Shown here one piece after another: positions 54,343 through 63,087 of a DNA stretch of 64,000 nucleotides; positions within the stretch are counted from its first letter, which is position 1, and the number at the start of each line of letters is the position of its first letter. The notes beneath the pieces are model-generated. The model was not told where the DNA came from. It saw only the letters and a list, made by a program, of their open reading frames with translations, and made no database searches. Source of the stretch: Streptomyces sp. NBC_01210. GTDB lineage: Bacteria; Actinomycetota; Actinomycetes; Streptomycetales; Streptomycetaceae. The translations under genes were made by a program, and so were the position numbers. The stretch spans positions 434,001 to 498,000 of the forward strand of contig NZ_CP108549.1 of NCBI RefSeq assembly GCF_036010325.1. Direction: 5' to 3'.

Positions 54343-55347
54343 ATGTCGTCCTCATCCCCGACATCACTGCTCGACGTGGAGACGAAACCCGGCAAACCTC
54401 CCATGCTGCGGGTCGAAGCCACCGTCGACGCGGCGAGCTGGGCGGCCGGGCAACGGGACGCGCTGCGCGCCGTTGTCGCCGAGCACGGTTCGGTCCTGGT
54501 CCGCGGCCTGGGGCTGCGCGACGCGGCCGGAGTCGACGGGATCCTTCAGCGGCTGGCCACCGCTCCGATGACCGAGAAGGAGGCCTTCGCCCCCCGCCAG
54601 ACCTACTCCGAAGGCGTCTACTCCTCATCGCAGTGGCCACCGAACCAGCCCATGTGCATGCACCACGAACTGAGCTACCGGCTCGAGTTCCCCGGCCTGA
54701 TGCTGTTCGCATGCATCGGTGCGCCCACCGAGGGCGGGGCGACCGCGGTGGCCGACTCACCGACCGTGCTCGACGCGCTGCCCACCGAGTTGACCGAACG
54801 GTTCGAGCGGGAGGGCTGGCTGCTCACCCGCAGCTACAACGACGAGATCGGGGCGTCCCTGGCCGAGGCGTTCGGAACAGATGAGCGGGGCGCCGTCGAG
54901 AGCTACTGCCGTGCCAACGCGATCGAGTTCGCGTGGCAGCCCGACGGTGGACTGCGCACCAGACAACGCCGCAGCGCCGTGGTGCGGCACCCGGTCACCG
55001 GCCGGCGCTGCTGGTTCAACCAGATCGCCTTCCTCAACGAATGGACGCTGGCCCCCGAGGTGCGCGAGTACCTCATCGACGAGTACGGCGCCGACGGACT
55101 GCCGTTCAACACCCGCTTCGGCGAAGGCGACCCGATCGGCGACGACGTCGTACAACTGCTCAACAAGATCTACGAGGAGAACACCGCACGCGAGCCGTGG
55201 CAGGCCGGCGACCTGCTGCTCGTCGACAACATCCGCACCGCACACAGCAGGGAACCCTTCGAAGGACCGCGGGAAGTGCTCGTCGCGATGGCCGATCCAA
55301 CTCACCTGGCCGACTGCTCGCCGACCGTCAAAGTGCCCGCAGGATGA
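54343..55347 (+). CDS. TauD/SyrP-like Fe(II)/2-oxoglutarate-dependent oxygenase
   Basis: The 334-residue protein is preceded by AAAGGAAAA and lies 23 bp after the NRPS gene. The metal triad is visible: H107-x-E109 in MHHELSYRLE and H301 in NIRTAHSREPFEGPREVLVA, with R303 or the nearby Arg binding 2-oxoglutarate. Upstream VLVRGLGLRDAAGV and MLFACIGAPTEGGATAVADS are typical of the TauD/clavaminate synthase-like group that hydroxylates amino acids on carrier proteins. It probably hydroxylates the diaminopropionate (or another residue) loaded on one of the carriers. Its stop overlaps the next start (ATGA). Confidence 0.9.
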   Translation: MSSSSPTSLLDVETKPGKPPMLRVEATVDAASWAAGQRDALRAVVAEHGSVLVRGLGLRDAAGVDGILQRLATAPMTEKEAFAPRQTYSEGVYSSSQWPPNQPMCMHHELSYRLEFPGLMLFACIGAPTEGGATAVADSPTVLDALPTELTERFEREGWLLTRSYNDEIGASLAEAFGTDERGAVESYCRANAIEFAWQPDGGLRTRQRRSAVVRHPVTGRRCWFNQIAFLNEWTLAPEVREYLIDEYGADGLPFNTRFGEGDPIGDDVVQLLNKIYEENTAREPWQAGDLLLVDNIRTAHSREPFEGPREVLVAMADPTHLADCSPTVKVPAG

Positions 55348-56435
55348 CCACCATCCGTCCCACCGCTATGGAGTCCGCAATGTCCGAGCCGATGGCTGTG
55401 CCGCCGTTTGCGGTGATCCCCGGTGCCCAGGTTCAGCGCGTGCTGCAGGGGCGCGAGAAGGAGATCGTGGAGTTGGTCGAGGCCACCTACCGGCTGCACG
55501 GCGCCGGTGATTCGGTGAACCCGCCGTCCTACTTCCTGCGTTTCCCCGACCGCCCGTCCTCCCGGATCATCGCGCTGCCCGCCTCGATCGGCGGGGCGGT
55601 GCGGGTGGACGGCCTGAAGTGGATCTCCAGCTTCCCGCAGAACGTGACGGCAGGCATCCCTCGTGCCTCGGCCGTGCTCATCCTCAACGACCATGACACC
55701 GGCTACCCGTTCGCCTGTCTGGAAAGCTCGATCATCAGCGCCACCAGGACGGCCGCGTCAGCCGCGTCAGCGGCCGACTGGCTCAGCCGCGACCGGCGGC
55801 GCCCGACGCGCGTCGGGTTCTTCGGGGTGGGCTTGATCGCCCGCTACATCCACGCCTTCCTGGCCGGCACCGGCTGGTCGTTCGACGAGATCGGCGTGCA
55901 CGACCTGTCCCCCGAGAGCGCGGCAGGCTTCCGCACCTACCTGGAGCAGTCGGGCACCGCCGGCCGGATCACCGTGCACGACAGCGCCGAGCAGCTGATC
56001 CGGAACAGCGACCTGGTGGTCTTCGCCACCGTCGCCGCCCAGCCGCACGTCAGCGATCCGTCGTGGTTCGCGCACAATCCGCTGGTGCTGCATGTGTCGC
56101 TGCGCGACCTCGCGCCGCAGATCCTGCTGGCATCGGCCAACATCGTCGATGACATCGAGCACTGCCTGAAGGCCAACACCTCGCCGCATCTGGCCGAGCA
56201 GCTCACGGGCAACCGGGACTTCCTGCACGGCACCTTGGACGACGTGATGGCCGGGCGGGTGACCGTGCCGGTGCACCGACCGCTGGTGTTCTCGCCGTTC
56301 GGCCTCGGAGTACTCGACCTCGCCGTCGGCAAGTACGTCTACGACGAGGTGGTCCGCTCCGGAGAACTGCAGATCATCGACGACTTCTTCCACGAACTGA
56401 GCCGGTACGGACGAGCCGACCGAAACCTCGGCTGA
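55344..56435 (+). CDS. SbnB-like 2,3-diaminopropionate biosynthesis dehydrogenase
   Basis: From ATG 55344 (overlapping the oxygenase stop) the protein is 363 residues; ATG 55380 is an alternative. It belongs to the ornithine cyclodeaminase / mu-crystallin fold: SYFLRFPDRPSSRIIALPAS, NDHDTGYPFACLESSIISAT and the Rossmann loop VGFFGVGLIARYIHAFLAGT. SbnB oxidises N-(1-amino-1-carboxyl-2-ethyl)-glutamate, made by SbnA, to Dap and 2-oxoglutarate with NAD+. It pairs with the SbnA-like gene downstream. The released 2-oxoglutarate could serve the neighbouring oxygenase (inference). Confidence 0.9.
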   Translation: MTTIRPTAMESAMSEPMAVPPFAVIPGAQVQRVLQGREKEIVELVEATYRLHGAGDSVNPPSYFLRFPDRPSSRIIALPASIGGAVRVDGLKWISSFPQNVTAGIPRASAVLILNDHDTGYPFACLESSIISATRTAASAASAADWLSRDRRRPTRVGFFGVGLIARYIHAFLAGTGWSFDEIGVHDLSPESAAGFRTYLEQSGTAGRITVHDSAEQLIRNSDLVVFATVAAQPHVSDPSWFAHNPLVLHVSLRDLAPQILLASANIVDDIEHCLKANTSPHLAEQLTGNRDFLHGTLDDVMAGRVTVPVHRPLVFSPFGLGVLDLAVGKYVYDEVVRSGELQIIDDFFHELSRYGRADRNLG

Positions 56436-56630
56436 CCAACAACAAGGAGGCTTATGCGGAGCTGACCCCCGAGTAATCAGCGGCCAAATCGCCGCAGATC
56501 AACGCGCACCACACTGCGGCCCCTAGCCCAACTCCCCGTCCGACTCGGTGAACACAGGTAAGGCGAGAAGCCCGCCACCACGGTCGGATGGACATTCCCG
56601 AGGCGCAATGCCGCAGAGGAGGAGGCCATC
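56436..56630 (+). other. Gap with a 3-codon ORF behind a strong ribosome site
   Basis: AAGGAGG at 56444 precedes ATG CGG AGC TGA (56454-56465). The site looks intended for a real gene start, but translation stops at once. A gene may have been lost here, or the mini-ORF could be a leader for the SbnA-like gene. No hairpin was identified. Confidence 0.4.
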
Positions 56631-57731
56631 ATGCCCGTCATTTCCGTTCCCTACGCCTTCAACGAAGAGGAGCTCTATGTCGACCTTCGGTCGATCTTCG
56701 GGCAGTCGCTCTTCCTCAAATGTGAGGGCTTCAACTTCGCCGGCTCGATCAAGCTGAAAGCCGCGACCGAGATGGTGGAGACCGCCGAGCGGGATGGAGT
56801 CCTGACGCCGAATTCGATCCTGGTCGAGTCCTCGTCCGGAAACCTCGGCGTGGCGCTGAGCATGATCGCGGCGAGCAAGGGCTACCGGTTCCTGTGCGTG
56901 ACGGACTCCCGCTGCAACCTGTCGACCAGGCTGATGATGGAGGCCCTGGGCAGCCAGGTGCACATCATCGCCGGACAGGAGGCCAATGGCGGCTTCCTCG
57001 GCGCACGACTCGAGTACATCCGCGCGCTGTGCGCCTCCGACGACCGTTACGTATGGCTCAGCCAGTACACCAACCCGAGCAACTGGAAGGCCCACTACCG
57101 CAAGACAGCGCCGGAGATCGCCCGCCAGTTCCCGCACCTGGACGTGCTGTTCGTCGGGGCCGGCACCACCGGGACCCTGATGGGCTGTGCACGCTACTTC
57201 CGGGAGTGGCACCGGCCGGTGCATGTCGTCGCACTGGACAGCGTCGGCTCGGTGGCCTTCGGCGGTACCCCGGGACGCCGGATGATTCCCGGTCTGGGCA
57301 TGAGCATCCGTCCACCGCTGCTCGACGAGTCCTATGTGGACGAGGTGATACGCGTTGAGGAGGCGGACACCATCCGCGCCTGCCGTCACCTGGCCAGAGC
57401 GGGCTTCCTGTTCGGCGGATCCACCGGCACGGTGGTCAGCGGCGCCATGGGCTGGCTGGCCCGGCACGACGCGCGCGAACTCACCGCCGTGGCCATCGCC
57501 CCGGACCTCGGCGAGCGCTACCTCGACACCATCTACCAGACCAACTGGGTGCAGGACCTGTACGGCGAGGACGTGCTCAACCCCGACAAGGTGACCGCCG
57601 CCAGCTGCCCGGCAGCCCGCCCCGGACCACCAGTGCGGTCACCGCGCCCGCAGCCGCGCCCTCAGCGTCACGAGCACGACACCCAGGCCCAGGCCGCGTC
57701 CGGCAACCGACCCCGTGGCGGGTCGTGGTGA
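56631..57731 (+). CDS. SbnA-like PLP enzyme for diaminopropionate synthesis
   Basis: The 366-residue protein has GAGGAGGAG just upstream. It is a cysteine-synthase-fold PLP enzyme: Lys41 in GFNFAGSIKLKAAT, phosphate/substrate loop SSSGNLGVALSMIAASKGY, FVGAGTTGTLMGC (cofactor phosphate) and FLFGGSTGTVVSGAMG. SbnA condenses O-phosphoserine with glutamate to give the SbnB substrate. The usual protein ends near NPDKV; about 40 Pro/Arg/Gln-rich residues follow here (from TAASCPAARP), probably readthrough into non-family sequence. The end of the gene may have been altered, but all catalytic parts are intact. Confidence 0.9.
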   Translation: MPVISVPYAFNEEELYVDLRSIFGQSLFLKCEGFNFAGSIKLKAATEMVETAERDGVLTPNSILVESSSGNLGVALSMIAASKGYRFLCVTDSRCNLSTRLMMEALGSQVHIIAGQEANGGFLGARLEYIRALCASDDRYVWLSQYTNPSNWKAHYRKTAPEIARQFPHLDVLFVGAGTTGTLMGCARYFREWHRPVHVVALDSVGSVAFGGTPGRRMIPGLGMSIRPPLLDESYVDEVIRVEEADTIRACRHLARAGFLFGGSTGTVVSGAMGWLARHDARELTAVAIAPDLGERYLDTIYQTNWVQDLYGEDVLNPDKVTAASCPAARPGPPVRSPRPQPRPQRHEHDTQAQAASGNRPRGGSW

Positions 57732-58407
57732 GCTGAGCGTCGTGATCCGTCCATCCGCCTCCGGGCGCCCCCACTCCCGCGGAAACGGGACCAGATCCCG
57801 GCACAGATGCTGCATCGGTGATATCGAACAACGCATCACTGCGTTCGGTCAGACAGGACACTCTCACCGAGAGCCAGGAAAGGCGCGGGCGACGTCGCAG
57901 GTGACCTCACTGCGGAGAGGCGACCACGTTCCGTCAGCCTAGCTGCAGGCTGACCCCCGCCTCTAACGAACATGGCTGATGCAACGGAGGGCGCATCAGA
58001 GGGCGTTGGGTCCGGAAGCGGCTCCCCCAGACGCGGAACGGCGGAGCCATCCGGCTTCGTACCGAAGTACGGCTTCTCGTCGCCGGCCGACGGCAGGCAG
58101 GACGAGTGTCACCGTAGACAGCAGCTCCGTTGTTCAGGGTGACTGGATCATCCGGCGCCACACCGAATGGGGGCACCAGTCACCTTCTTGACGGCTCCCT
58201 GCGCGTCTCGCGTACAGAAGACGCTTCAAAGCCGGAAACAGCCCGGAGACCACTCACCCACCCCACGCACCAGCATCGGCAGCGGGTTGCACGTTTGGGC
58301 ATGACCCCGTGCTTCACGAATCCGCGGGCACTTCACCGATTTCGGGGACCCGCGGGATGCGGTAGCCCTACGGTGACTCCCGTCGCACCGCAAGGCTAGG
58401 GGGGTAT
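57732..58407. other. Intergenic, no gene recognised
   Basis: No transporter, regulator or tailoring gene is visible downstream of the cluster, and no clear terminator was found. The ORFs present are short and lack domains. Confidence 0.45.
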
Positions 58408-58632
58408 ATGTCCGAGGCGCCATTGTGGGCTGAGCTGGGCGAGACAATCAGTGCGGTCCGGGGGCAGTTGCAACAAGCTGCCCACGAGGGCGAGGGCGAA
58501 GGGAAGCTGAAGTTCCGTACGGGGCCTGTGGAGTTGGAGTTCTCCGTCGAGGTCCGCAAGGAGGGCAACGCCAAAACCAGGATCTCGGCAGCCTCGCCCA
58601 CGACGCGAGCACCCCAGCCGACGTCCGTCTGA
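58408..58632 (+). CDS. trypco2-type (trypsin-co-occurring domain) protein, truncated
   Basis: A 74-residue frame with AGGGGGG upstream reads MSEAPLWAELGETISAVRGQ, LQQAAHEGEG and LKFRTGPVELEFSVEVRKEG, the pattern of trypco2 domains found beside trypsin-like and conflict-related genes. The expected C-terminal strand (about 20 residues) is replaced by ISAASPTTRAPQPTSV, an out-of-frame reading of a HEAT fragment. The gene is therefore a joint product, truncated from 58581. Confidence 0.65.
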   Translation: MSEAPLWAELGETISAVRGQLQQAAHEGEGEGKLKFRTGPVELEFSVEVRKEGNAKTRISAASPTTRAPQPTSV

Positions 58633-58952
58633 GGTCGGCCGAGAAGCTGACCAGCATCGGAGACGATCGCGGCCCGGCCATACTCCGTCACCTCGCCCAT
58701 GACGCCGGTCTGAACGTCAGGATCCGCCTGCAGTCTGCCGTCATTCTGGCCGACGCCGGGGAAGAGTGCGGCACGGACCTGCTTGTCGCCCTCGCGCAGG
58801 ACACCACGGTGGACAGCGCTTGGCGTCTGGCGACCGTCCGCGCGCTGGCAGATCACGACGGCGAACGCGCCACGGCCGCCTTCGCCGATCTCGCTCGCGA
58901 CCCCACACTGAAGCGCCGTCACCGGAGACACGCTCGGCGTGCCATGCCGTGA
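58581..58952 (+). pseudogene. HEAT-repeat protein C-terminal fragment
   Basis: In another frame from 58581, with no start codon, the reading is DLGSLAHDASTPADVRLRSA, AILRHLAHDAGLNVRIRLQS and LLVALAQDTTVDSAWRLATV, three to four HEAT-like helical pairs ending at a TGA (58950). It overlaps the trypco2 frame and shows that two genes were joined by deletion. Confidence 0.65.
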
Positions 58953-59201
58953 GCACACGACGCCCGGCCGGTCTCGCTGCTGCCTGCCCGGACCATCGGG
59001 TCCTGGCACTCCCCGCCGTTCGGGACGTCCCTGAACCCGCTCGCCAGGCTCGGGCTGGACATGAACAGCCGCCTCGAAGCGGGCCTGGCCCCTGCGCGGT
59101 CACGTGCCCAAGGCAGCAGTGCGGGTCGCCCCGCGTTCGGTAGGCGGTCCGATGCCCGGCGGGGCGGAGTCGGCCGAACACCCTGATGAGGTGCCGCGGC
59201 G
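58953..59201. other. Intergenic, no gene recognised
   Basis: Short gap before the DUF6131 gene; nothing is called. Confidence 0.4.
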
Positions 59202-59357
59202 CTACCAGTAGTGCTGTCGGCCGCCGACCGCGTGTCCTACCGCTCCAAGAATCCACAGAACAATCCCGATCGCGACCAGGATGATCCCGATGGTCCAGAG
59301 AATACCGATGCCGGCCAAAAGGCCGATGATGAGCAGAATGACTCCGAGGATGATCAT
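59202..59357 (-). CDS. DUF6131 small membrane protein
   Basis: A 51-residue protein, MIILGVILLIIGLLAGIGIL, WTIGIILVAIGIVLWILGAV and GHAVGGRQHYW, has two glycine/isoleucine-rich membrane helices and the terminal GGR-HYW signature of DUF6131, a family very common in Streptomyces. GGAGG sits five bases upstream of the ATG at 59357. It is too short for most gene callers' cut-offs. Its function is unknown; it probably sits in the cytoplasmic membrane. Confidence 0.85.
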   Translation of the reverse strand: MIILGVILLIIGLLAGIGILWTIGIILVAIGIVLWILGAVGHAVGGRQHYW

Positions 59358-59588
59358 GATGTCCTCCGGTAGAGGAGCGGCCCCCCTCTCTCCTTACAGC
59401 TCCCCGCCCTTATTCGGGGCAAACCCTGGGCTCGCCCTGACCAGCACATCCGCGTATACCGCACGTGAGCACCGCCGCCACGTAGCCAAGGCACGGCTTT
59501 GCTTCCCAGGCTCCCAGGCTGCGTGATGCCCGCGCTCGTACCTGCAGCGGAGCAGGTCGGACGACCCATTGGCTGCGCACTGAGCTCA

Positions 59589-59626
59589 GGTCCCGGTGAG
59601 AGCTGCGCACAGCTCCCACCGGGACC
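59589..59626 (-). terminator. Strong hairpin terminator of the S8 protease gene
   Basis: A 17-bp stem (59589-59605 with 59610-59626) with one mismatch and a CGCA loop lies 10 bp after the stop of the minus-strand protease gene. It has no U-run, as is usual in Streptomyces. Confidence 0.8.
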
Positions 59627-59636
59627 CGATGACGCA

Positions 59637-61424
59637 CTAGAAGGTCAGGTTCCAGGCGTCGATCTTGCCGGTGTCCTGGGAGGCGACGTCACGGACGCGC
59701 AGCTTCCAGGTGCCCGCGGCCACTTCCGACGAGGCGTTCACGGTGTACGTCTTGGCGACGTTGTCGGTGCCGTCATTGTTCGGAAAGTCCTCGAGCGTAT
59801 AGACCGTGCCGTCGGGGGCCACGAGAGAGAGCACGAGGTCGCCGCGGTAGGTGTGCTTGATGTCCACGCCGACCTTGAGCGTGGCCGGGGCGTTGCCGCT
59901 GACCCCGGTCACGGTGAGCGGAGACTCCACCGTGGAGTTGTCGGCGATGGCCACGTCCACAGTGTTCTCGAAGTACGCGCCGGGCGGCGGCGTGCCACCG
60001 ACGGCCTTCAGCGCGTCGACCTGGCCCTCGCCGAAGAAACTGTTGTTGGCGGTCGTGCCCGTGCAGCGGCTGTCGGAGGGGCAGGCTGTGTCGGTGGCCT
60101 GGGCGGCCAGCTTGGCCCGGAGGTCCGCAGGCGTGGAGCCGGGGTTGGTGCTCGCCAGCAGTGCGGCCGCACCGGCGACGTGCGGGGAAGCCATCGACGT
60201 GCCGTTCATGGTGCCGTACTTGCCGCCGGGCAGCGTCGAGTAGACCCCGGACGCGCCGTCGCCGCCCGGGGCCGCGATGTCGATGATGTTCCGGCCGAGG
60301 TTGGAGTACGAGGCCTTGACGTTGCCATTGCCCATGGCTGCGACGGTGACCACGCCCGGCAGCTCGGTGGGGATGTCGATGCAGGCGTTGGTGATGGTGC
60401 GGGTGACGGGGGTCGAGTCGTTCGGGCTCGATGTGTCGGTCCGCTTGTTCGCCAGGTCGTAGTTGGAGTTGCCCGCGGCCGCGACCTGCAGCGAGCCCTT
60501 GCTCTCCGCGTACTCCTGGGCGCGCCTGACGCCCTCGATGATCGCTGCCTGGTCCACGTTGTCCGGGCAGTTGAACATCCACGGGTCTGTGTAATAGCTG
60601 TTGTTGGTGACCTTGAAGCTGTGGTCGCCGGCCCACATGAACCCGCAGACGGTGTTCTCGGCGAAGAACATGCTGGTGTTCGGCTCGGCGATCCGGACGG
60701 AGGAGACCTTGACGCCCGGGGCCACACCGATGACACCCTTGCCGTTCTTGGCCGCCGCGATCGTGCCCGCCACATGCGTGCCGTGGTCGCCGACGGGGCG
60801 CCATGCGCCGGTCCTCGTGTCCGCCTTGCCATAGGCGCAGGAGACGGAGTCCGCCGCGTCGAAGTTGGGTGCGATGTCCTGGTGCAGGTCGTCGACGCCG
60901 GTGTCGAGGACACCGACCTTGACCGCGGAGGAGCCGGTGGTCACGGCCCATGCCTTGTCGGCATTGATCTGGGTCATGTCCCAGCGGTTGGACTCGGTGA
61001 GGGTGGTCGTGGCCTGCGTGGGAGCAGCGGGAATTGCGGGGTTGTAGGCGTCGGCCGGAACATCCGAGGTCCGGGTGGCGCCGACCTGCTGGACCCCGCT
61101 GACGCCGCGCATGATGCCGGCGAAGGTCGTGGACGCCGAGTGCGCCACGATCACGCCGATTGCGTCGTAGTGTGCGAACACCGTGCCACCGTTGTCCGTG
61201 ACAGCGGTCTGTACGGCCGAGGTGTCGCCCGGTGCGGTGATGACCAGGTAGGCCCGGGTACCGGCGGCCCACGAGGCCATGGGCGACGCGGAGGCCCCAG
61301 AAGTCCCCGACGTGGTCGTCGCTGCCTGGGCAGCCCCGACGGGAGTTACCAACGCGACGGCCGCGCCGAGGGCAGCGGCGGCCACGACCGAGCGTCTCAG
61401 ACGGCCTGATATGAGGGTGAGCAA
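59637..61424 (-). CDS. Secreted S8 subtilisin-like protease with C-terminal P-domain
   Basis: The TTG at 61424 is chosen because GGAGG lies exactly five bases upstream and it gives a normal signal peptide (LISGRLRRSVVAAAALGAAV, then APVGAAQA-like cleavage); the ATG at 61505 would add 27 odd residues. The 595-residue preprotein has an I9-type propeptide (AYLVITAPGDTSAVQTAVTD), the catalytic triad VGVLDTGVDD, GDHGTHVAGTIAAAKNG and MNGTSMASPHVAGAAALLAS, and a C-terminal P-domain (proprotein convertase type; TYRGDLVLSLVAPDGTVYTL, GTWKLRVRD). It should be exported by Sec and be active outside the cell. Ends at a strong terminator. Confidence 0.93.
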   Translation of the reverse strand: MLTLISGRLRRSVVAAAALGAAVALVTPVGAAQAATTTSGTSGASASPMASWAAGTRAYLVITAPGDTSAVQTAVTDNGGTVFAHYDAIGVIVAHSASTTFAGIMRGVSGVQQVGATRTSDVPADAYNPAIPAAPTQATTTLTESNRWDMTQINADKAWAVTTGSSAVKVGVLDTGVDDLHQDIAPNFDAADSVSCAYGKADTRTGAWRPVGDHGTHVAGTIAAAKNGKGVIGVAPGVKVSSVRIAEPNTSMFFAENTVCGFMWAGDHSFKVTNNSYYTDPWMFNCPDNVDQAAIIEGVRRAQEYAESKGSLQVAAAGNSNYDLANKRTDTSSPNDSTPVTRTITNACIDIPTELPGVVTVAAMGNGNVKASYSNLGRNIIDIAAPGGDGASGVYSTLPGGKYGTMNGTSMASPHVAGAAALLASTNPGSTPADLRAKLAAQATDTACPSDSRCTGTTANNSFFGEGQVDALKAVGGTPPPGAYFENTVDVAIADNSTVESPLTVTGVSGNAPATLKVGVDIKHTYRGDLVLSLVAPDGTVYTLEDFPNNDGTDNVAKTYTVNASSEVAAGTWKLRVRDVASQDTGKIDAWNLTF

Positions 61425-61505
61425 TGCATCCTCCGAGAGCCCGGCGGCGCTGGTGGTGCCGACCGGGCCGATTGTGGGAAGTGGTGGACGCAAGATGTCA
61501 GACAA

Positions 61506-61866
61506 TGGTCCCGGATGGAAAGGTTCCGATCACGCAAGTGCCTTCTCTGACCGGTGATTGGCTCTTGCAAGTGCCGTTGTCGAGTCAACAGAACTGGTTG
61601 ACGCCGGAGTTCGACCCATGTTCCGTCGCTGATCGTCTGAATCCACTCGGTGGAACGGATGCGGACTGTGCTCGCGGTCATCGCGGTGAACGGCCGGGTG
61701 CCGGCAGCGGCAACGCTCCTGGTGGTCGCACAATTCTCCCGCCCGACAAGGGCGTTGTGCGCAGTTGCACCCTCAGCCGCACACCCTGCCGCCGAAGCAG
61801 CGTTGCGGACTGGCCACCGCGGCCTCGCCGCGCGCGTTTCAAGCCGGACCGCTCTGATCTCGCAGT
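61506..61866. other. Intergenic, promoter region of the protease and hydrolase
   Basis: Divergent gap. No ORF with a domain is seen. The protease leader is at least 80 bp if transcription starts upstream of the ATG at 61505. Confidence 0.4.
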
Positions 61867-61879
61867 CGTAAAATTTACG
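61867..61879. promoter_or_regulatory. AT-rich dyad before the hydrolase gene
   Basis: CGTAAA-A-TTTACG is a perfect 6-bp inverted repeat around one base, unusually AT-rich for this genome, 29 bp before the ATG of the hydrolase. It may be an operator or overlap a -10 region. Confidence 0.4.
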
Positions 61880-61907
61880 CAGAGGTGTCGAGACAAGGCG
61901 CGCGGCT

Positions 61908-62723
61908 ATGAGGGCAGTGGGAAGTCACACGGTCAGGGAAGGCCGCTTCCGGCATCGACGGGCCGAGCTGGTCTACGACGACGCCGGTGAGGGCCCTCTC
62001 GCGGTGTATGCGCACGGCGGGTTCGTCAGTCAGGCCGTCGAGGACCGGATGGGCCTGTTCGACTGGGCGCCGGTCCTGGCCGCGGGGCAACGCCTGGTCC
62101 GCTATGACGCCCGGGGGCACGGGCGATCCACCGGCGACCCCGTGGACACCGACTACACCTATCCCTCCCTTGCCGGCGATCTGCTGGCCCTGCTCGATCA
62201 CCTGGGCGCCGCCGAGCCCGTCGACGCCATGGGCGCGTCCATGGGATGCGGCAGCGTGCTGCACGCCGCTGTCCAGGCGCCCGACCGGTTCTCCCGACTG
62301 GTCCTGCTCATCCCACCTACGGCTTGGACGACGCGGGAGGCCCATGCTCAGGTCAACCGGGAATCCGCTGACACCATCGAACGAGAGGGAGTGGACGATT
62401 GGCTCGCCGCCAAGGGGAAACGGCCTCGCCCCGCAGCCGTAGCCGACGTTCCCGAGTTCCCACCGACGCCCGCCGAGCGGGTACTGCCGTCCGTTCTGCG
62501 CGGCCTGGCGCTGTCCGACCTGCCCTCCCCCACGGCAGTCGCGGCGCTGCGCCTGCCGGGCTTGATCCTGGCCTGGCCGGATGACCTGGGTCACCCCCTG
62601 TCGACCGCGGAAACGCTGGCCCACTTGCTTCCGCACGCCGACCTGCATGTGTCCCGAGCTCGCGCCGACATCCGGACCTGGGGGGAACGCATCGCCGAGT
62701 ACCTGACCGGGCCCCGGCCATGA
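61908..62723 (+). CDS. Alpha/beta-hydrolase
   Basis: The 271-residue protein starts MRAVGSHTVREGRFRHRRAE and has VYAHGGFVSQAVEDRMGLFD (oxyanion loop), YDARGHGRSTGDPVDTDYTY, and the nucleophile elbow AMGASMGCGSVLHA with Ser. LILAWPDDLGHPLSTAETLA supplies the acid. The catalytic His is expected near LHVSRARADIRTW, but the usual GH motif is not obvious. The family includes esterases and C-C hydrolases; substrate unknown. No partner gene shares its strand closely. Confidence 0.82.
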   Translation: MRAVGSHTVREGRFRHRRAELVYDDAGEGPLAVYAHGGFVSQAVEDRMGLFDWAPVLAAGQRLVRYDARGHGRSTGDPVDTDYTYPSLAGDLLALLDHLGAAEPVDAMGASMGCGSVLHAAVQAPDRFSRLVLLIPPTAWTTREAHAQVNRESADTIEREGVDDWLAAKGKRPRPAAVADVPEFPPTPAERVLPSVLRGLALSDLPSPTAVAALRLPGLILAWPDDLGHPLSTAETLAHLLPHADLHVSRARADIRTWGERIAEYLTGPRP

Positions 62724-63087
62724 TCGGCATCAGCACCTTTACGTTACGAGGTGGAGATCGCCGCGGCTCCGCACGAGGATCACACCGGCAACGACGCCGC
62801 CGACTGCGAGTCCGCCGTCGACCGGGGCCGATACGGGAATGCCCCGATACCGGCCACGAACTGGACGTGGTGCGCGTCCGGGGATCCTCCACAAACCCGG
62901 ACCGGACGCAGCCCAGTCCTCGACCGGGAGCAAGCTCTGCATTGCCAGTGTCTCGTCGCGCAGATCTGGAAGCCGACACGGCGTTCGAGCTGCGTCGATA
63001 GCCGTGGGTGACCGTTCGAGATGCACGAGCGTGGGGGCGATGGTTCGCTGGTGCGGCCCGCTCTCCCCGTCACACCAAGGAGTGATC
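62724..63087. other. Intergenic, no gene recognised
   Basis: Several short frames lack domains; none is supported. Confidence 0.4.

Noticed and set aside
48515..57731. Staphyloferrin-like siderophore cluster
   Set aside because: SbnA/SbnB-like genes alone suggest it, but no IucA/IucC-type NIS synthetase, exporter or iron box is present. The NRPS with Pls-like protein argues for a Dap amide or oligomer.
59499..61409. 636-residue plus-strand ORF antisense to the protease
   Set aside because: It mirrors the protease frame, is rich in His/Gly/Val/Arg low-complexity sequence, and has no domain.
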